Of a stretch of DNA of 64,000 bases, positions 37,001 through 53,945 are shown in pieces (within the stretch, counting starts at the first letter, position 1; each line of letters starts with the position of its first letter). Origin of the DNA: Xenopus tropicalis (taxonomy: Eukaryota; Chordata; Amphibia; Anura; Pipidae). The stretch covers positions 112,183,036 to 112,247,035 of the forward strand of contig NC_030677.2 in NCBI RefSeq assembly GCF_000004195.4, written 5' to 3'. Position numbers and translations under genes: made by a program. The notes under the pieces are model-generated. The model ran no database searches. It was given only the letters and a program-made list of their open reading frames with translations, and was not told the origin of the DNA.

Positions 37001-37101
37001 ATGGAGATGATATAATATGCCACATCAAACAGAGGGAAAACAGGCAATTTGGAGAATGCGACAGCCAGGTCATCTAGGCTGAGGGCAGATAACAGCTCCA
37101 T
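24859..37101 (-). CDS. tmem38a: TMEM38A / TRIC-A trimeric intracellular cation channel (6 exons)
   Basis: Joining minus-strand exons 37101-36978, 28856-28700, 28273-28089, 25488-25401, 25309-25192 and 25074-24859 gives 888 bases, or 295 residues plus stop (human about 299). All junctions are GT-AG and in frame. The protein starts [18 protein letters not shown]. The family signature around residues 119-145 reads [25 protein letters not shown]-type channel segments follow: [16 protein letters not shown] and [14 protein letters not shown] His/Asp-rich stretch and the basic end [10 protein letters not shown] complete the tail. Known role: a homotrimeric potassium-permeable channel of the sarcoplasmic/endoplasmic reticulum that balances charge during calcium release, prominent in striated muscle. 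TRIC-A rather than TRIC-B is supported by the N-terminus, the C-terminal KSKEEL...KKAE block and the neighbours SMIM7 and MED26. Intron 1 is long (8.1 kb) and repeat-filled. A MEF2 consensus lies upstream. Confidence 0.95.
25192..25309 (-). CDS. tmem38a: TMEM38A exon 5
   Basis: Encodes [20 protein letters not shown] through LFMAICK. The acceptor is gttttttag and the donor GTATGG. Confidence 0.93.
25401..25488 (-). CDS. tmem38a: TMEM38A exon 4
   Basis: Encodes [20 protein letters not shown], then TNEILHMSF. The donor is GTAAGT. Confidence 0.93.
25655..25792 (-). mobile_element. Degenerate MITE related to 36384-36543
   Basis: AGCCATCCCACCAGTGATTT, TGCCGGTGGCATGGCATC and TAATCTCCCCGTGTGCCACT match the palindromic element at 36384-36543 with decay. 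It lies in TMEM38A intron 3. Confidence 0.5.
25793..27080. other. TMEM38A intron 3, left part
   Basis: No exon. It holds a partial CAGGTATGGGACC-type MITE near 26840-26960 (CTTTAAGTCTACTAAAAACC). Otherwise only AT-rich sequence is seen. Confidence 0.35.
27081..27360 (-). mobile_element. L1/Tx1-type LINE ORF2 fragment
   Basis: The minus-strand frame reads [40 protein letters not shown] and [13 protein letters not shown]. This is the linker between endonuclease and reverse transcriptase in L1-like ORF2. It is short and dead. Confidence 0.65.
27361..28088. other. TMEM38A intron 3, right part
   Basis: Nothing recognised beyond AT-rich intron sequence. Confidence 0.35.
28089..28273 (-). CDS. tmem38a: TMEM38A exon 3
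   Basis: Encodes [20 protein letters not shown], then the conserved [20 protein letters not shown] helix and GWVKG. The donor is GTAGGA. Confidence 0.93.
28336..28644 (-). mobile_element. MITE with ACAGGTATGGGACC ends (diverged)
   Basis: Starts ACAGGTATAGGACCTGTTAT and ends ATTCCATAGCTGTAC. The internal TTAAGTCTACTAAAAAAACA places it in reverse relative to the 32942 copy. Confidence 0.6.
28700..28856 (-). CDS. tmem38a: TMEM38A exon 2
   Basis: Encodes [18 protein letters not shown], then [16 protein letters not shown] and NILLASAVW. The acceptor is ctgtttatttag and the donor GTAAGT. Confidence 0.93.
28900..29470. other. TMEM38A intron 1, 3' portion
   Basis: No exon. TTGGCCACCAATGTACTCGG and GGGCCCTATTCACTAAGTTG look like MITE debris, but no boundaries can be set. 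Confidence 0.3.
29470..29942 (+). mobile_element. T2-type MITE, GATGTAGAGAG family (near full)
   Basis: Begins near GTTCACCTTTGAGTTAACTT and ends GATGAACCACCCCTTTAA. The middle has TGGTTGCTAGGGTCCAAATT and GGGGTCAGTGACCCCAATTT. It contains a TAA microsatellite. Confidence 0.7.
29730..29754. repeat. (TAA)n microsatellite
   Basis: About eight AAT/TAA units inside the T2 MITE. Confidence 0.8.
29943..31979. other. TMEM38A intron 1, middle
   Basis: No exon recognised. There is a C homopolymer at 30343-30356 and a twice-repeated GTATTTTTTAGGAGT at about 30539-30573. The longer open frame at about 31619-31980 shows no protein family motif and may be partly the start of the Tc1-like copy. Confidence 0.35.
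31980..32760 (+). mobile_element. Decayed Tc1/mariner-like transposon
   Basis: Contains CCATTGGACTCTGGAGCAGT, TTCACCATCCAGCAGTCTCA, GAAGAACCTGATTGGCTGGC (the DWP-type region), and an end TATTGGTCATATAGTGTATG. These are hallmarks of Tc1-like transposase genes in frogs and fish. The frame is broken by many stops, so it is a pseudogene. Confidence 0.75.
32942..33255. mobile_element. MITE with ACAGGTATGGGACC ends (well preserved)
   Basis: Starts ACAGGTATGGGATCCCTTAT and ends ATGGGTCCTATACCTGT, about 314 bases. Its closest relative here is 50152-50489. Confidence 0.85.
33775..34050. mobile_element. hAT-type MITE, CAGTGGTGTAAC ends
   Basis: Ends CAGTGGTGTAACGA and TTGATACACCACTG. The flanking 8-mers TAAGTTAG and ACAGTTAG agree at six of eight positions, as for an aged hAT target duplication. 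Confidence 0.65.
34051..35290. other. TMEM38A intron 1, right part
   Basis: No exon or firm repeat found. Short frames here lack splice context. Confidence 0.3.
35300..35445. mobile_element. Two inverted Penelope-tail remnants
   Basis: Minus strand 35358-35313 reads GTGGATGAGTAGTGCAACAT, then TTTGAAGATTACTC. Plus strand 35374-35440 reads AAGCTGCTCAAATGAGTGGT, then TTTGAAGATTATTC and AAGTTCAGTTGCTTTAG. Both resemble the tail at 2141-2205 and face outward from a shared centre. Confidence 0.65.
35446..36383. other. TMEM38A intron 1, near exon 1
   Basis: No exon. 35820-35900 (GGAGCAGGGCCAAGTAGAGT, GCCCAGCACCCTACCTGCCC) may be MITE debris. Confidence 0.3.
36384..36543. mobile_element. Palindromic MITE, AGGGCTCTGGCA ends
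   Basis: Ends AGGGCTCTGGCACACAGG and GGCGATTTCGCCAGAGCCCT. It holds two internal hairpins: GATTAGTCGCCCGCG with CGCGGGCAACTAATC, and CCATCCCACCGGCGA with TCGCCGGTGGGATGG. Confidence 0.85.
36978..37101 (-). CDS. tmem38a: TMEM38A exon 1
   Basis: Encodes [20 protein letters not shown], then [20 protein letters not shown], and ends in phase 1 at GTGAGT. The start is the conserved family start. Confidence 0.94.
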
Positions 37102-37264
37102 GCTGTGCTAGTGTCCCCTCACTGTGGCTGCAGACAAAGCAAGATGCAGAAGGGACCTGCACTACTGAGACGGTCCTTTGGGTGATGTGACAAGCAGCTT
37201 GTGTAGGATTCCCTGTCCCCACGCCTCCCCATTTACCGTAAAAATAAACTCACTGCTGTGACTG

Positions 37265-37274
37265 CTATATTTAG
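37265..37274 (-). promoter_or_regulatory. tmem38a: Candidate MEF2 site upstream of TMEM38A
   Basis: CTATATTTAG is a full match to YTA(A/T)4TAR. It lies about 165 bases upstream of the start codon. TRIC-A is a muscle-rich protein, so the site is plausible. The transcription start is not known. Confidence 0.5.
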
Positions 37275-37665
37275 ATGCCTTCAGTATCAAAGAGGCCACG
37301 CCACTGGTGCTGCTTGGAGGGAGGGGTGTAGCTGTCAGTTTAGGCAAATTCTGCGAATGATAAAACGTGATGGCAGATAACAAGCAACTGTTCCACCCAA
37401 ACCACTTTTTTTAACTACAGAGCCCAATAATCGCTTTGCATTGTAATTCAGCTATTCTTTTGTGAGAAGAACCACTAGTTCCTAGCTCGCTCGATTACTG
37501 AGTAGGAAGAGTAGTTGTTCCTTGAAGGGGTTAAATAATACTGCATTTTAACCCCTATTTTATACTTGTCCTGTACGTCTTCAATGCCATATATTTATAT
37601 TACATTATTTGAAATTACCTTTCCATTCATAATGGTACTGTAAGTGAGATACTGGGGTATCTCTC

Positions 37666-37998
37666 TTAAAGTGATACTGACACTAAAAAACAACTCTTCA
37701 AAATATTACATTAAAATTTACCTATAGGTCATACTGAAATTTTTTCACTGAAAGGGCTGCTATTGTAAGTAATTGTTACTTGAAGTTCCTAAACCTGACT
37801 GTTTTGCCAACCTGACTGTCCCTTCTCAACCAGCTGCACCAATATGGCAGCCCCCTCACAGAGAAACACAGGGAATCAGATAGGTAATGTTAATGCATCG
37901 GGCAAATACTTTTTATGGCAAAATTATAAATAGTATGCAAATCCACTGTTATGATAGATGTGAAAAAGGTTTAATTTCTGGTGTCAGTATCTCTTTAA
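37666..37998. mobile_element. T2-type MITE, TTAAAGTGATACTGACA ends
   Basis: Starts TTAAAGTGATACTGACACTA and ends GTGTCAGTATCTCTTTAA, with TTAA at both ends. It is a shorter relative of 8053-8739. Confidence 0.8.
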
Positions 37999-38271
37999 GG
38001 AGTCCCAGTGATGGCGGGGGGCCAGGTCAGATAACTTCTCTATCTTATACTAAAATCTGTACAATATACCTTATATACTCTAGAAATAGAGTAAACAACA
38101 GATAATGGCCAAGATTCTATTTGATGATTTCCCCACAGACTTCTACTGATTTTTCATGAGATATTTTTTTTCTCATGGAACTTAACCTGGCTCTGTTTAT
38201 ATTTAAAAACAAAAACAATGGTAAGAGATTGAAAATATACTCAGTGTTATTTTCATTGTATATGTAACTAA

Positions 38272-38590
38272 AGGTGGCCATACAGGGGCATATTCAGAGG
38301 GCCCCATACATAGATAGATAAGCTACTGAATCGATCTGAAAGGGCTGAATATACAGGTTATCTGCCCATATCTGAGGCCCTCTGAAGGGCCTACCCGACC
38401 AATTGGGTAGGTTTATTATTCCATCGGATTGAAGACCCCATCAGCTTTCTGACACGGTCCTTGTCCCGATTGCCTGTATCCCTGTCCCCTAAGGGCAAAC
38501 GATCTAATCAGTGAGATATCACCCACCTTAGAAAGATCTGATTAATGCCAGACGAGCAGATCCCATTGTCAGCTTTAGTCGTGGCTTATT
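38272..38590. mobile_element. MITE-like repeat, AAGGTGGCCATACAGG start
   Basis: AGGTGGCCATACAGGGGCAT, GGGCCCCATACATAG and AATCGATCTGAAAGGG recur at 43730-43850 (GGGCCCCATACACAG, AATCGGTCTGAAGG). The right end is unclear. Confidence 0.5.
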
Positions 38591-38773
38591 ATACACACTA
38601 TACACAATCAATAAATGAAATAAACCAATGAAGAAAGTAACCCCTGCCTTCTTGGTTTTGCCACCAAAAACATTCATTTACAATTTATGAAAGGAATGGA
38701 AGATAAAAGAGCAATTAATGTGGTCATTGATGATCTAGCAACATCCATACACCTTAGTATAGCCCATCTCAGG

Positions 38774-39204
38774 AGCAGTTCAGTGTAAAAATAAACATGG
38801 GCGCAATAGACAGACTTTCAGCTCTCTAAGCTGTTAGCAGTCAATAGCCAATCAGTGACTTGATTACTTCCTGCTTTCAGCTCTCTAACTTCTTAGTCAG
38901 TCAGTGACTTTGGGGAGAGCCATATGGGACATAACTGTTCAGTTAGTTTACATTTAAATCTGACCTGTGTGCTCACAAACTAACTAAACAGTTACAGTAT
39001 GTCCCATGTGCCCCCCCTAAAGTCACTGATTGACACAGGTATAGAACTGAAAGCAGGAAGTAGAGTTCTGGCTATTATGTTAGACATCTACTCACTCCAG
39101 CCCTTATAGATTACATTTTTGCCTAACTATATTACAAATATTTCTTATTTTGTGCAGTCTATCCATTTTACCCAGTTCATTTTTACACTTAACTGTTCCT
39201 TTAA
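38774..39204. mobile_element. T2-type MITE, GTGTAAAAATGAACTG ends
   Basis: CAGTTCAGTGTAAAAATAAAC at the left is inverted as GTTCATTTTTACACTTAACTG before CCTTTAA at the right. The middle is palindromic around CTAACTGAACAGTTA-type words. Confidence 0.6.
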
Positions 39205-40814
39205 AGCCCCTCCCCCACCAATATAAGTAAAAATGTAACTTTAAAAATGAATTACCTATCTTCTCCCTTCCTGTGCTAATAAGGATTCTTACGGATTCTT
39301 TTTTTTTGTAACTTGGATTTTTATTGGTGTTTTGCACACAGTAATTAGGATTCTTACGGATTCTTATGGTCTTTTGAATCTTGGTTAAAGCCACTGTTTA
39401 AACTTCAGGGTGGAGGCAAGATGCTACAAGGCCCTATGTGTTGTATTAACCTTAATAGATTTACAATCTATCTATGTGACAATCACATGCAATAAGGAAG
39501 CTTTGGAATGCTGGTATGATTGCAAAAATATCTAGAAAATAAAATAAATATTAGGCTAACCTTCCCAGAATATCTAAGAGAGCAAAAAAACATTCATCCT
39601 TAAATCCAACCCTGGTTTTTTCTGGGGCCCCTATCTCTGCTATGGGCCAGTCCCACAGTTTGGGAACAACCGTAACATCTTGTGAAGAGGGCGAGTTTTA
39701 ATTCTGTAACTCTTATTTGTTAAATTATTATAAGATGCCTGTTTGTTATAAGTTAATGTCATCCGCTGTGTAACTTGTTATATAAATGAAAATAATAATT
39801 GACTTAGGCAGTTATTATAATAAAGATAATAAAAATCGACTTAGGTAGTTGTTTTTCCTTTAGAAGTGCAATTTATGGTCCATTTCAGTAGACCAGAGCT
39901 TTGAGAATATCAAGCCTATGCCCCTGGATTGATGATCCACACACCTTTCTGCTTTCTTGTCATGGGGCTATAACACAATAGGGGATATACTAGAGGGAAC
40001 ACAGAAACTTGCTGGCTGAGTCAGTAATATCATCTTAGCTAGTTAGGAAATTACGCCAGAAGTAAAATATGCATATTTGATCTTAAGATTTACATAAAAC
40101 AAATCCCTACGGCTTCTACTTTTATAGGAATAGATATTATTAAATACATATTTATGGTAAGGTTACAAGATTAATATAAAATGCAGTGGCATGTAAAATA
40201 ATTGCTAGCTGCTAGGCTACACTGTTTACAACTGATACTGCATTTAAATGAAATATAATTAGTATAGCCTTACTAGCAGGATTTTCTAAAATGTTAGCCC
40301 AGATTTTGCATATGATCTTGTAAACTTTAACTGCCAGACTATGTGACTACTGCAAGTTTCCTAGCAATGTGTTTTCCATTAATTTAAATGGAATGCACTG
40401 AATTTACATTATTGGAAATGAGATCCTACATTGATGGCAGTTAAAGGTTTATAGGTATGGCTGCATTAAGCTCAGTACCACTGGGTATAGGTTTTGTCAT
40501 TTGCCACAATGTCCTGCCAAGTCATTCCCCACTGCTATAGAAGGCACAATCTCTTTGTTCAGATAAGCAGGCCTGCAATGGCAGATTGAAGCTCAGCACC
40601 CTTGGAAACCCCTAGGGATGTGTTGTGTTGCATTTGGTTATACTCTATACATTGCAGAAATCTGATTCAAGTACAATGGTAGGCTTTCTTAGGTATGGGT
40701 AGTAATGATTTGTTAAGTCCTCAAGCCATAAAATAACACTATAAGATATAAAATAACACTATAAGAGTCCGGAATACACTGCATATACTGTTTATGAAAT
40801 AATCCCAGAATCTA
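39205..40814. other. Intergenic between TMEM38A and SMIM7
   Basis: No gene found. GGATTCTTACGGATTCTT recurs near 39283-39300 and 39348-39366, flanking a T-tract insert. AAAATAACACTATAAGA is tandemly duplicated near 40731-40766. Confidence 0.35.
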
Positions 40815-40830
40815 CCACTAGATGGCGCTC
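40815..40830 (+). promoter_or_regulatory. CTCF-like motif
   Basis: CCACTAGATGGCGCTC fits the CTCF core CCASYAGRKGGCRS very closely. It sits between the divergent TMEM38A and SMIM7 genes. Confidence 0.5.
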
Positions 40831-41169
40831 TGTCACTTCAGTATGTTCTTGCTCCTTTAAAAACGTCTTGCTGCTGGTGGTATTTCCTTGCATTTTCATT
40901 TTTAGCTATGTTACCTGCCTTTCGTTACAACAATCATTTCTTCCCCCTTACTATAATGCTCACAGTTTCTAATTTTAGCTACTGTTTCTTACAACAGCAT
41001 AGTGGTGGTCCAAATGCCCCATGTGCCATAGATCATAGTGTGAAAACAGCACTTGACTCTATTAAAGTAAATGTGCTCAATCTGTTCTTTTCTTTAATGT
41101 GCACAGAAGAGAAACCAGAATTACAGGACCTACCATATCATATCATTCAGTTGCTGACACAGGACATGC

Positions 41170-41735
41170 AGGCATGGGATCTCTTATCTGTAAAAAAGCT
41201 CTAAATTATGGGAAGCCATAACTCGGGAAGCAAAAACACATACACACCTGGCCTCATACATAGGTTATCCTCGGTGTTTAGGATTAAAGAAGGACAGCAC
41301 CCCTACAACCATGAAGAGTACAAAAACACCCCTGAAACATTGTGACTGTTTGGCATGACATGAGTAACCACAGGGGTTACCCCATTCTGCATCATACCTG
41401 TGTGCTGGACTGTGTTTGTATTCCACACCTACCATGGGGCATTTATTAACATTGAAGATGAATATCACAAGCAATGTTGTCCATAGCAACCAATCAGATC
41501 TTTGCCTTTGTTTTCTAACTTGTAGGTGATTGGTTGCTATGGGTACCATCACCAATGATATTCATCCCCCAATGTTGGTAAACATGTTCACGACAATACC
41601 TAGAACTTGATCCTAACTAGGCTGCATGAATCAATATTGGTGGCAAAAAAATCCTATTATTTAATTCTTAAATTATTTTTGAACAGATTTAAGATTTGAT
41701 GATCCAAATAACAGGAAAACCCCTATGATTGATGA
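41170..41735. mobile_element. Split CAGGTATGGGACC-type MITE
   Basis: The left half (GGCATGGGATCTCTTATCTG, 41170-41226) and the right half (GATCCTAACTAGGCTGCATG...CAGGAAAACCCC, 41607-41725) are separated by about 370 bases that include the palindromic MITE at 41436-41586. Confidence 0.45.
41436..41586. mobile_element. Palindromic MITE, GGGGCATTTATTAACATTG
   Basis: TGGGGCATTTATTAACATTG at the left is inverted as CAATGTTGGTAAACATG at the right. CCATAGCAACCAATCA pairs with TGATTGGTTGCTATGG. Confidence 0.6.
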
Positions 41736-41739
41736 TTTA

Positions 41740-42920
41740 TGATACATTGTTATTTGTATGTACAAAATGTTCCACTATGCATAAAATGTTATTTTATTTT
41801 TTTTGTAACCAGTGGGCCATAATATGCATACCTATTTCATAAAATGCTCTTTTTTTTTTTTTGCAGAACAGATAATTTATTTTGTTTTTTTGTCCCACAC
41901 CTCTCCCCTTCCCCTATTAACAGGTGGATTGCTGACCCTCTTAAGGACCTCTGCCCTGGCATGTGTAGCAACAGCTTTTCCTGTTCATTCTGACTGACAT
42001 AAACAGCTGCAGGCATTAATATAAACTCACACAAGCATTTTATGAATAGGAGAAGCTTAAGTGTTCTTCGTAAAAAAGCAACGTAGAGATTCCAAGCGCC
42101 TGATAATACTGGGAAATTATGCAGATTTCTTTCTACAAGACTCTTGGCTGTAGTGTAAGTATTGGGAGGAAAGGGTGTTTGACTGCTCCATGGTCGGCTC
42201 CCCCAAGGGAGCACAGCACAACAGAGAAGACATTGCTAGTACAAGGTGGTGCACTAAAGCAAAACACTAGCTATGTTACTAACTATTGGTTGCAATAAAT
42301 TAAACCAAAAAGTAAGTGACCGAAACATTATTTGATGATATTGATTATCCAGAAGCAGAGCTGCTACCTAGGGCAGCGTAGGACCTAAGTACAGCCCTGC
42401 AATTCTAGCACATTGAACTCACTTGATGCAATTTAGATTTAGATCAAGCAAGTACATTGCTCTATTTGCATTTAGGGACTCACTGTTATACCACCTGAAT
42501 CGCAAACAACTGAAGACTACAGGCAAGCAGGCCCTAAAGGATGCAAAGGTTTGATTCACGGGTTACAAGTGGGCAAGGGTTGTGGGGAGCAAATGGGGTT
42601 TGGGTGAATCCCAGGCAGGCCTACAGTGCAATCAGTATGACTGGGAGGATCAGGGGCATGGCCCAATGCTTTAACGGTCCAGCTATATGTGAACTAGTGA
42701 ATGAGCTCTGGGTAAAAAATGTATGATTTGCACATATGGAAACAGCAAGGTTGAAAAGGACATGTACACTACTATCTAACCATAAAGTTGCAAAGGTCTG
42801 TAAAATGTTTGCCTTTGTAGTCTGCTCCTCTAAAACCTAATATTTAAAATAAAGATAGCATCAACCAGAGACTAAATTTTTATTACTATTTTGCACTCAT
42901 CTTTCTCTTTCTTTTCAGCA
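41740..42920. other. Intergenic sequence
   Basis: No gene found. There are T-tracts at 41790-41803 and 41850-41863. Open frames here are short and unsupported. Confidence 0.3.
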
Positions 42921-42924
42921 ACCT

Positions 42925-43060
42925 TTGATGTGGGATCTCCAGCTAGAAACCCTGGTTTGATTTCCTGTGGCAACTGCTTGTGACCCTGGACAAGTCACTT
43001 AATTTCCTGGTGTCCCAGAATATTTAGTGTCCCTATAATGGCAGAGAGGACCACATTAGT
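42925..43060 (+). mobile_element. MIR-like CORE-SINE fragment
   Basis: CTGCTTGTGACCCTGGACAA, then GTCACTTAATTTCCTGGTGT, match the MIR/CORE-SINE core (gaccctgggcaagtcacttaacctc). GGTTTGATTTCC just upstream resembles a tRNA B box (GGTTCGANTCC). Confidence 0.6.
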
Positions 43061-43079
43061 GAGATGATGTGGTCCTCGA

Positions 43080-43660
43080 CAGTGTCGGACTGAGATGGCA
43101 GGGGCCTGCCAGAAAACCCTGGACAATAGGCCCACTCTTAAAACTTTAATTTCTCCTTTCCTCCCTCAAACTCTTTATTATCCTAAGTCTCTTTTCTCTA
43201 CATACTATACTCTATTATTTCATCTATCAAGCTTTCTTGTTCCCATACAGCAGGGATCCCCAATCTTTTTTACTTGTGAGCCACACTCGGATATAAAAAG
43301 TGTTGGTGAGCTACACAAGAGTGAACCAAGTTTAAAGACTGTGATTGACTATTTGGTTGCCTCATATAGAGTGCTAGTCTGCAAGATGCTCTGCTTGGAA
43401 TAAAACTGTGTCTCTGTGCTTCCAAAAGTTGCCTCCAAGCCAGAAATTTTAAAATGAGCACTTATTTTGAGGCCACTGGGAGCAACATTAAAGGGGGTGG
43501 TGAGCAACATGTTGCTCACGAGCCACTGGTTGGGGATCACTGCCATACAGAAACAGGAAATCACCATGAAATGTGCTAAATAGTTAGAAGAAAGAGGGCC
43601 CATTGACACCTGGCCCCACCAGGAGTTTTCCTGGTATCCTGGTGGGCCAGTCCAACACTG
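43080..43660. mobile_element. hAT-type MITE (outer), CAGTGTTGGACTG ends
   Basis: Ends CAGTGTCGGACTGAGATGGC and GGGCCAGTCCAACACTG. The flanking 8-mers GTCCTCGA (43072-43079) and GTCCTTGA (43661-43668) differ at one base, fitting a hAT target duplication. It contains the element at 43251-43542. Confidence 0.85.
43251..43542. mobile_element. hAT-type MITE (inner), CAGGGATCCCCAA ends
   Basis: Ends CAGGGATCCCCAATC and GGTTGGGGATCACTG. An exact 8-base duplication CCATACAG flanks it (43243-43250 and 43543-43550). Confidence 0.93.
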
Positions 43661-43729
43661 GTCCTTGATTTGACAGGAAAATCAAGCCTACTCTATCAAC
43701 ACCTTGCAGATTTTTAGCCAGATGTTGGC

Positions 43730-43850
43730 TGGGGAGGCCTGTCGGAGGGCCCCATACACAGGCATATAAGCTTCTGAATCGGTCTGAAGGAACCAAATTG
43801 GCAGCTTAAATCTGCTTGTGTATGGTCACCTTTAACAAGCGGCTAAAAGA
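43730..43850. mobile_element. Remnant of the GGCCATACA repeat
   Basis: GAGGGCCCCATACACAGGCA, CTGAATCGGTCTGAAGGA and TGTATGGTCACCTTTAAC match parts of 38272-38590. Confidence 0.5.
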
Positions 43851-43975
43851 TTCAATTATAAATAAAAGAACTGTTCATCCTATATGATATATGTGATGTA
43901 CATATTGTCTGTTTTACCATTATCCACAAACATCAGAGAACATGGAACTGCCTCACAAACACTGAGGGGTATATT

Positions 43976-44148
43976 TATCATGCTGTGTAAAAAGTGGAGT
44001 AAAACATTACTGGTGATGTTACTCATAGAAGCCAATCAGATGCTTTGCTTTGGTTTTCTGTTGATATCTAATTGCTGATTGGTTGCCCTGGGAAACATCA
44101 CTGGTAATGCATTACTCCACTTTTTACACAGCATGATAAATATACCCC
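43976..44148. mobile_element. Palindromic MITE, GGGGTATATTTATCATG ends
   Basis: The 173-base element begins GGGGTATATTTATCATGCTG and ends CAGCATGATAAATATACCCC. The arms continue with GTAAAAAGTGGAGTAA and its complement. The flanks TGA and TTA suggest a Harbinger-like 3-base target. Confidence 0.85.
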
Positions 44149-45080
44149 TTACTGTGGCTGCACCCAAACTGATGCAATAGCGCCAGGTGCAGCCACAACT
44201 ATCATATTTTTCAAGCATAGGAGTGGATAAACACAGGATAAGAATAGGTGCACTAGCCTAAGGAGTAAAAAGGAGTTTTCAGTGGGAGAGCATAGAGATA
44301 TCTCTTCAGAGTACAGAAATACAAAGAACTGCTTTTACAGCCAAATAGGTGGCTCTGCACTCAAGGCCAATGTAGTAGTAACCAAGGCTAGCTTAAGAAC
44401 AGAATCCATCCAAGTCAGGGGAGCTGTACAGGGGAATCTGCATACACAGAATTTAATTCTCTATCAACAGTAAAGTGGCACCCTATGTATAAGGCCAGTT
44501 AAATGAATACTGGTTAATAAAATTCAGGGGGTTTGCTTTTGTTAAAAAAATCGCATGCAGTAAGAGCCTAACTGGGTGATGAAATTGTGTTGTGTGACTC
44601 CATCCATAATAGAATTAAAAATACAAATGTGAAAAAAGTTCCAACTAAGACTTAGTGGTTCCCTGCCTTTCACATTGCAGCGGTTTTGGTTTGCTTTATG
44701 GCTGAGATAGTAACTACCTTTATAACACATCATTACCAGAAGAAATTCTGAAAGGCAGCATAAACAATGCAGCTGCAGGTCTAAAATGTGCAATCTTATG
44801 AAAAGTAGACAGAGTGCTTCCTATTTGCCTTTAACTTGCCCAGTGCCGGGTTCACAGTTGTGCTATAATATCAAAAACTTGTATATTTTCTCCTCTTTCA
44901 AATTATATAAGTTTACTTTAAAGCCACTCCATATTTTTGCCAAAACAGCTATACAAGGATTCGCCATCAGTTTAATGTATTTACTCTGCCTATCACAACT
45001 TTCTACTCCTTCTACCACGAAACATTATCAAGACTGCCCAGCAGCTACGCTAACCCCACCCCCTTCCAAAAGCCTATATT
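44149..45080. other. Intergenic, upstream of SMIM7
   Basis: No gene or firm repeat recognised; AT-rich until about 45080. Confidence 0.3.
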
Positions 45081-45083
45081 TTT

Positions 45084-45183
45084 ATCACGTGTAGTTCAAG
45101 AGAAATCTGATTGGTTCCAAGTCTTTCCAGTCACCGGAAGTCGGAAGCACTGAAACAGCTGATGAGGTGGCGGAGAGTGCATC
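45084..45183 (+). promoter_or_regulatory. smim7: SMIM7 promoter region
   Basis: Just upstream of the start codon are an E-box TCACGTG (45085-45091), a CCAAT-type GATTGG (about 45110-45115) and an ETS consensus ACCGGAAGT (45133-45141) with a second GGAAG close by. There is no TATA box. This is a housekeeping-style promoter. The exact transcription start is not visible. Confidence 0.5.
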
Positions 45184-52314
<7,131 letters not shown>

Positions 52315-53945
52315 ATGTGTTTTACTGGATATCGCTGATTGTTTGAAAATTGAAAATGCTGGCTCTACACACCAGAAGATGTTTTCTCCCCCTATTCTTT
52401 CAGAAGCAAAGCATCATCTAGTCCATATATCTACAGAACCAGTCTTCTGTTTGTAAATAATGAAAACTATATACCAGCAAATATGTCAACATGACTAAAC
52501 GAACACTACACCAATAGTTCATTATTTTAGGAAAAAAATACTATGCCAGGTTTTTAAAAGAATGTAGTAAACATTTTCTTATAATAAAAAAGCTACTTTA
52601 GTGCCCAACTAGTAGCCCAAAACTTCTGATCAGTTCATAAAGTATCCTTACCATAAGAAGGAATTAGATATGAAATATTTCTTTCCATGGTGAAAATGTA
52701 TTTAATTATTTCTGAAAAAACAGGGTTTGGTGAAATACAAGACAGGCCCTTTCTGTTCTGAAGGTTCTAAATGAAAAGAGATGCTGTTTGTTACCATCAT
52801 TTTTAATGAGGGTGATCTGTGATGGGGTGAAAAACAGACAGGCAGCATAATACAAGAGGTGTGTAATTTAAATGGGGTATCTTTATTTTTATTTTTTTTT
52901 TGTTATGATGAATGGTGTAAACAAGTATAACGTCTTTCTCTTAGCCTCCTCTAGAGTTATGGAGAAATGCATCTGTTCTGCCAAGAGAGATAAAAATAAC
53001 AGACCTTTCAGAGCAAATGGCGGGAGTGTATTTAACTCCTAAGCATCATAAGGATTGGTTCATGGGCAATATACACTTTGTTCAACATGTGGCAAATAAA
53101 TACAGCCTTCATATAAAATGTGTTCTGCCCACTTTTAATTTAATAACATATAGGGAATAATGTACACCCTGTTGTAAAAAATAAAGATATTATAAATCAC
53201 AGAGGAGTTTCATGACCATATAGAGGCCAAAGGCCAACTGCTTTTATACAGAACATGAAATTCTAGGATGATTTCTTATATCCTTATATTTTTACAATAT
53301 GGGGGGTTAATTTACAAATTTCAGTATTTCATATGACGCAAACTTTATTACTAAGCGCCACTTTATAAGGCTGTCATTTTCAGAATCTTCCTGTGCAAAT
53401 CATGGATTTGCTTTTACTCTCTCTTCCAAGGGGTTGAAGGGAAAGAACTTCACTGTTCCTCTAACCTCATGTAGCCCAGCAACATAGGGGAAAACAGTAT
53501 AAAGGAATAAAACTCCCAGCTTTTACCTTGATATCTTAAAAGATTGTAGAAGTTGTTGTCCAGCAACATTAGAGGACCCAGGTTAAGGAGACCTAATTAC
53601 TCCCCCTGTCTCTGGTTACATTTTATACAAGTTTATCAGTGATAGATCATTTGATTAAATTCTCATCCTTCCAAAATCACTTATAAAAGCTGTTTTAGTT
53701 CAACTGTTCTGCATTACATAGCCCCCCAAAAATTGTTTTTTTTTATTTTATTTTAAAACAAATGGCAGATTGCATTTTAACATTTAAAGGACTTGTGTTA
53801 AACATATGTATATTGCCCCTTTAATTACAATTTACAGGCTTATTACTGGAGCTATAAGTTAGCAAATGCCCATATCCCCACCACCAGGTAGTCCTTGCCT
53901 ATGTTTTGGCATAATGTGTTTACCTGTCTTTGCTCAATAAATGTT
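52315..53945 (+). other. smim7: Probable SMIM7 3' UTR and flank
   Basis: Non-coding. AATAAA hexamers lie at 53095-53100 and 53936-53941. The first with following TG-rich sequence is the better candidate for a main end; neither is proven. Confidence 0.4.
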
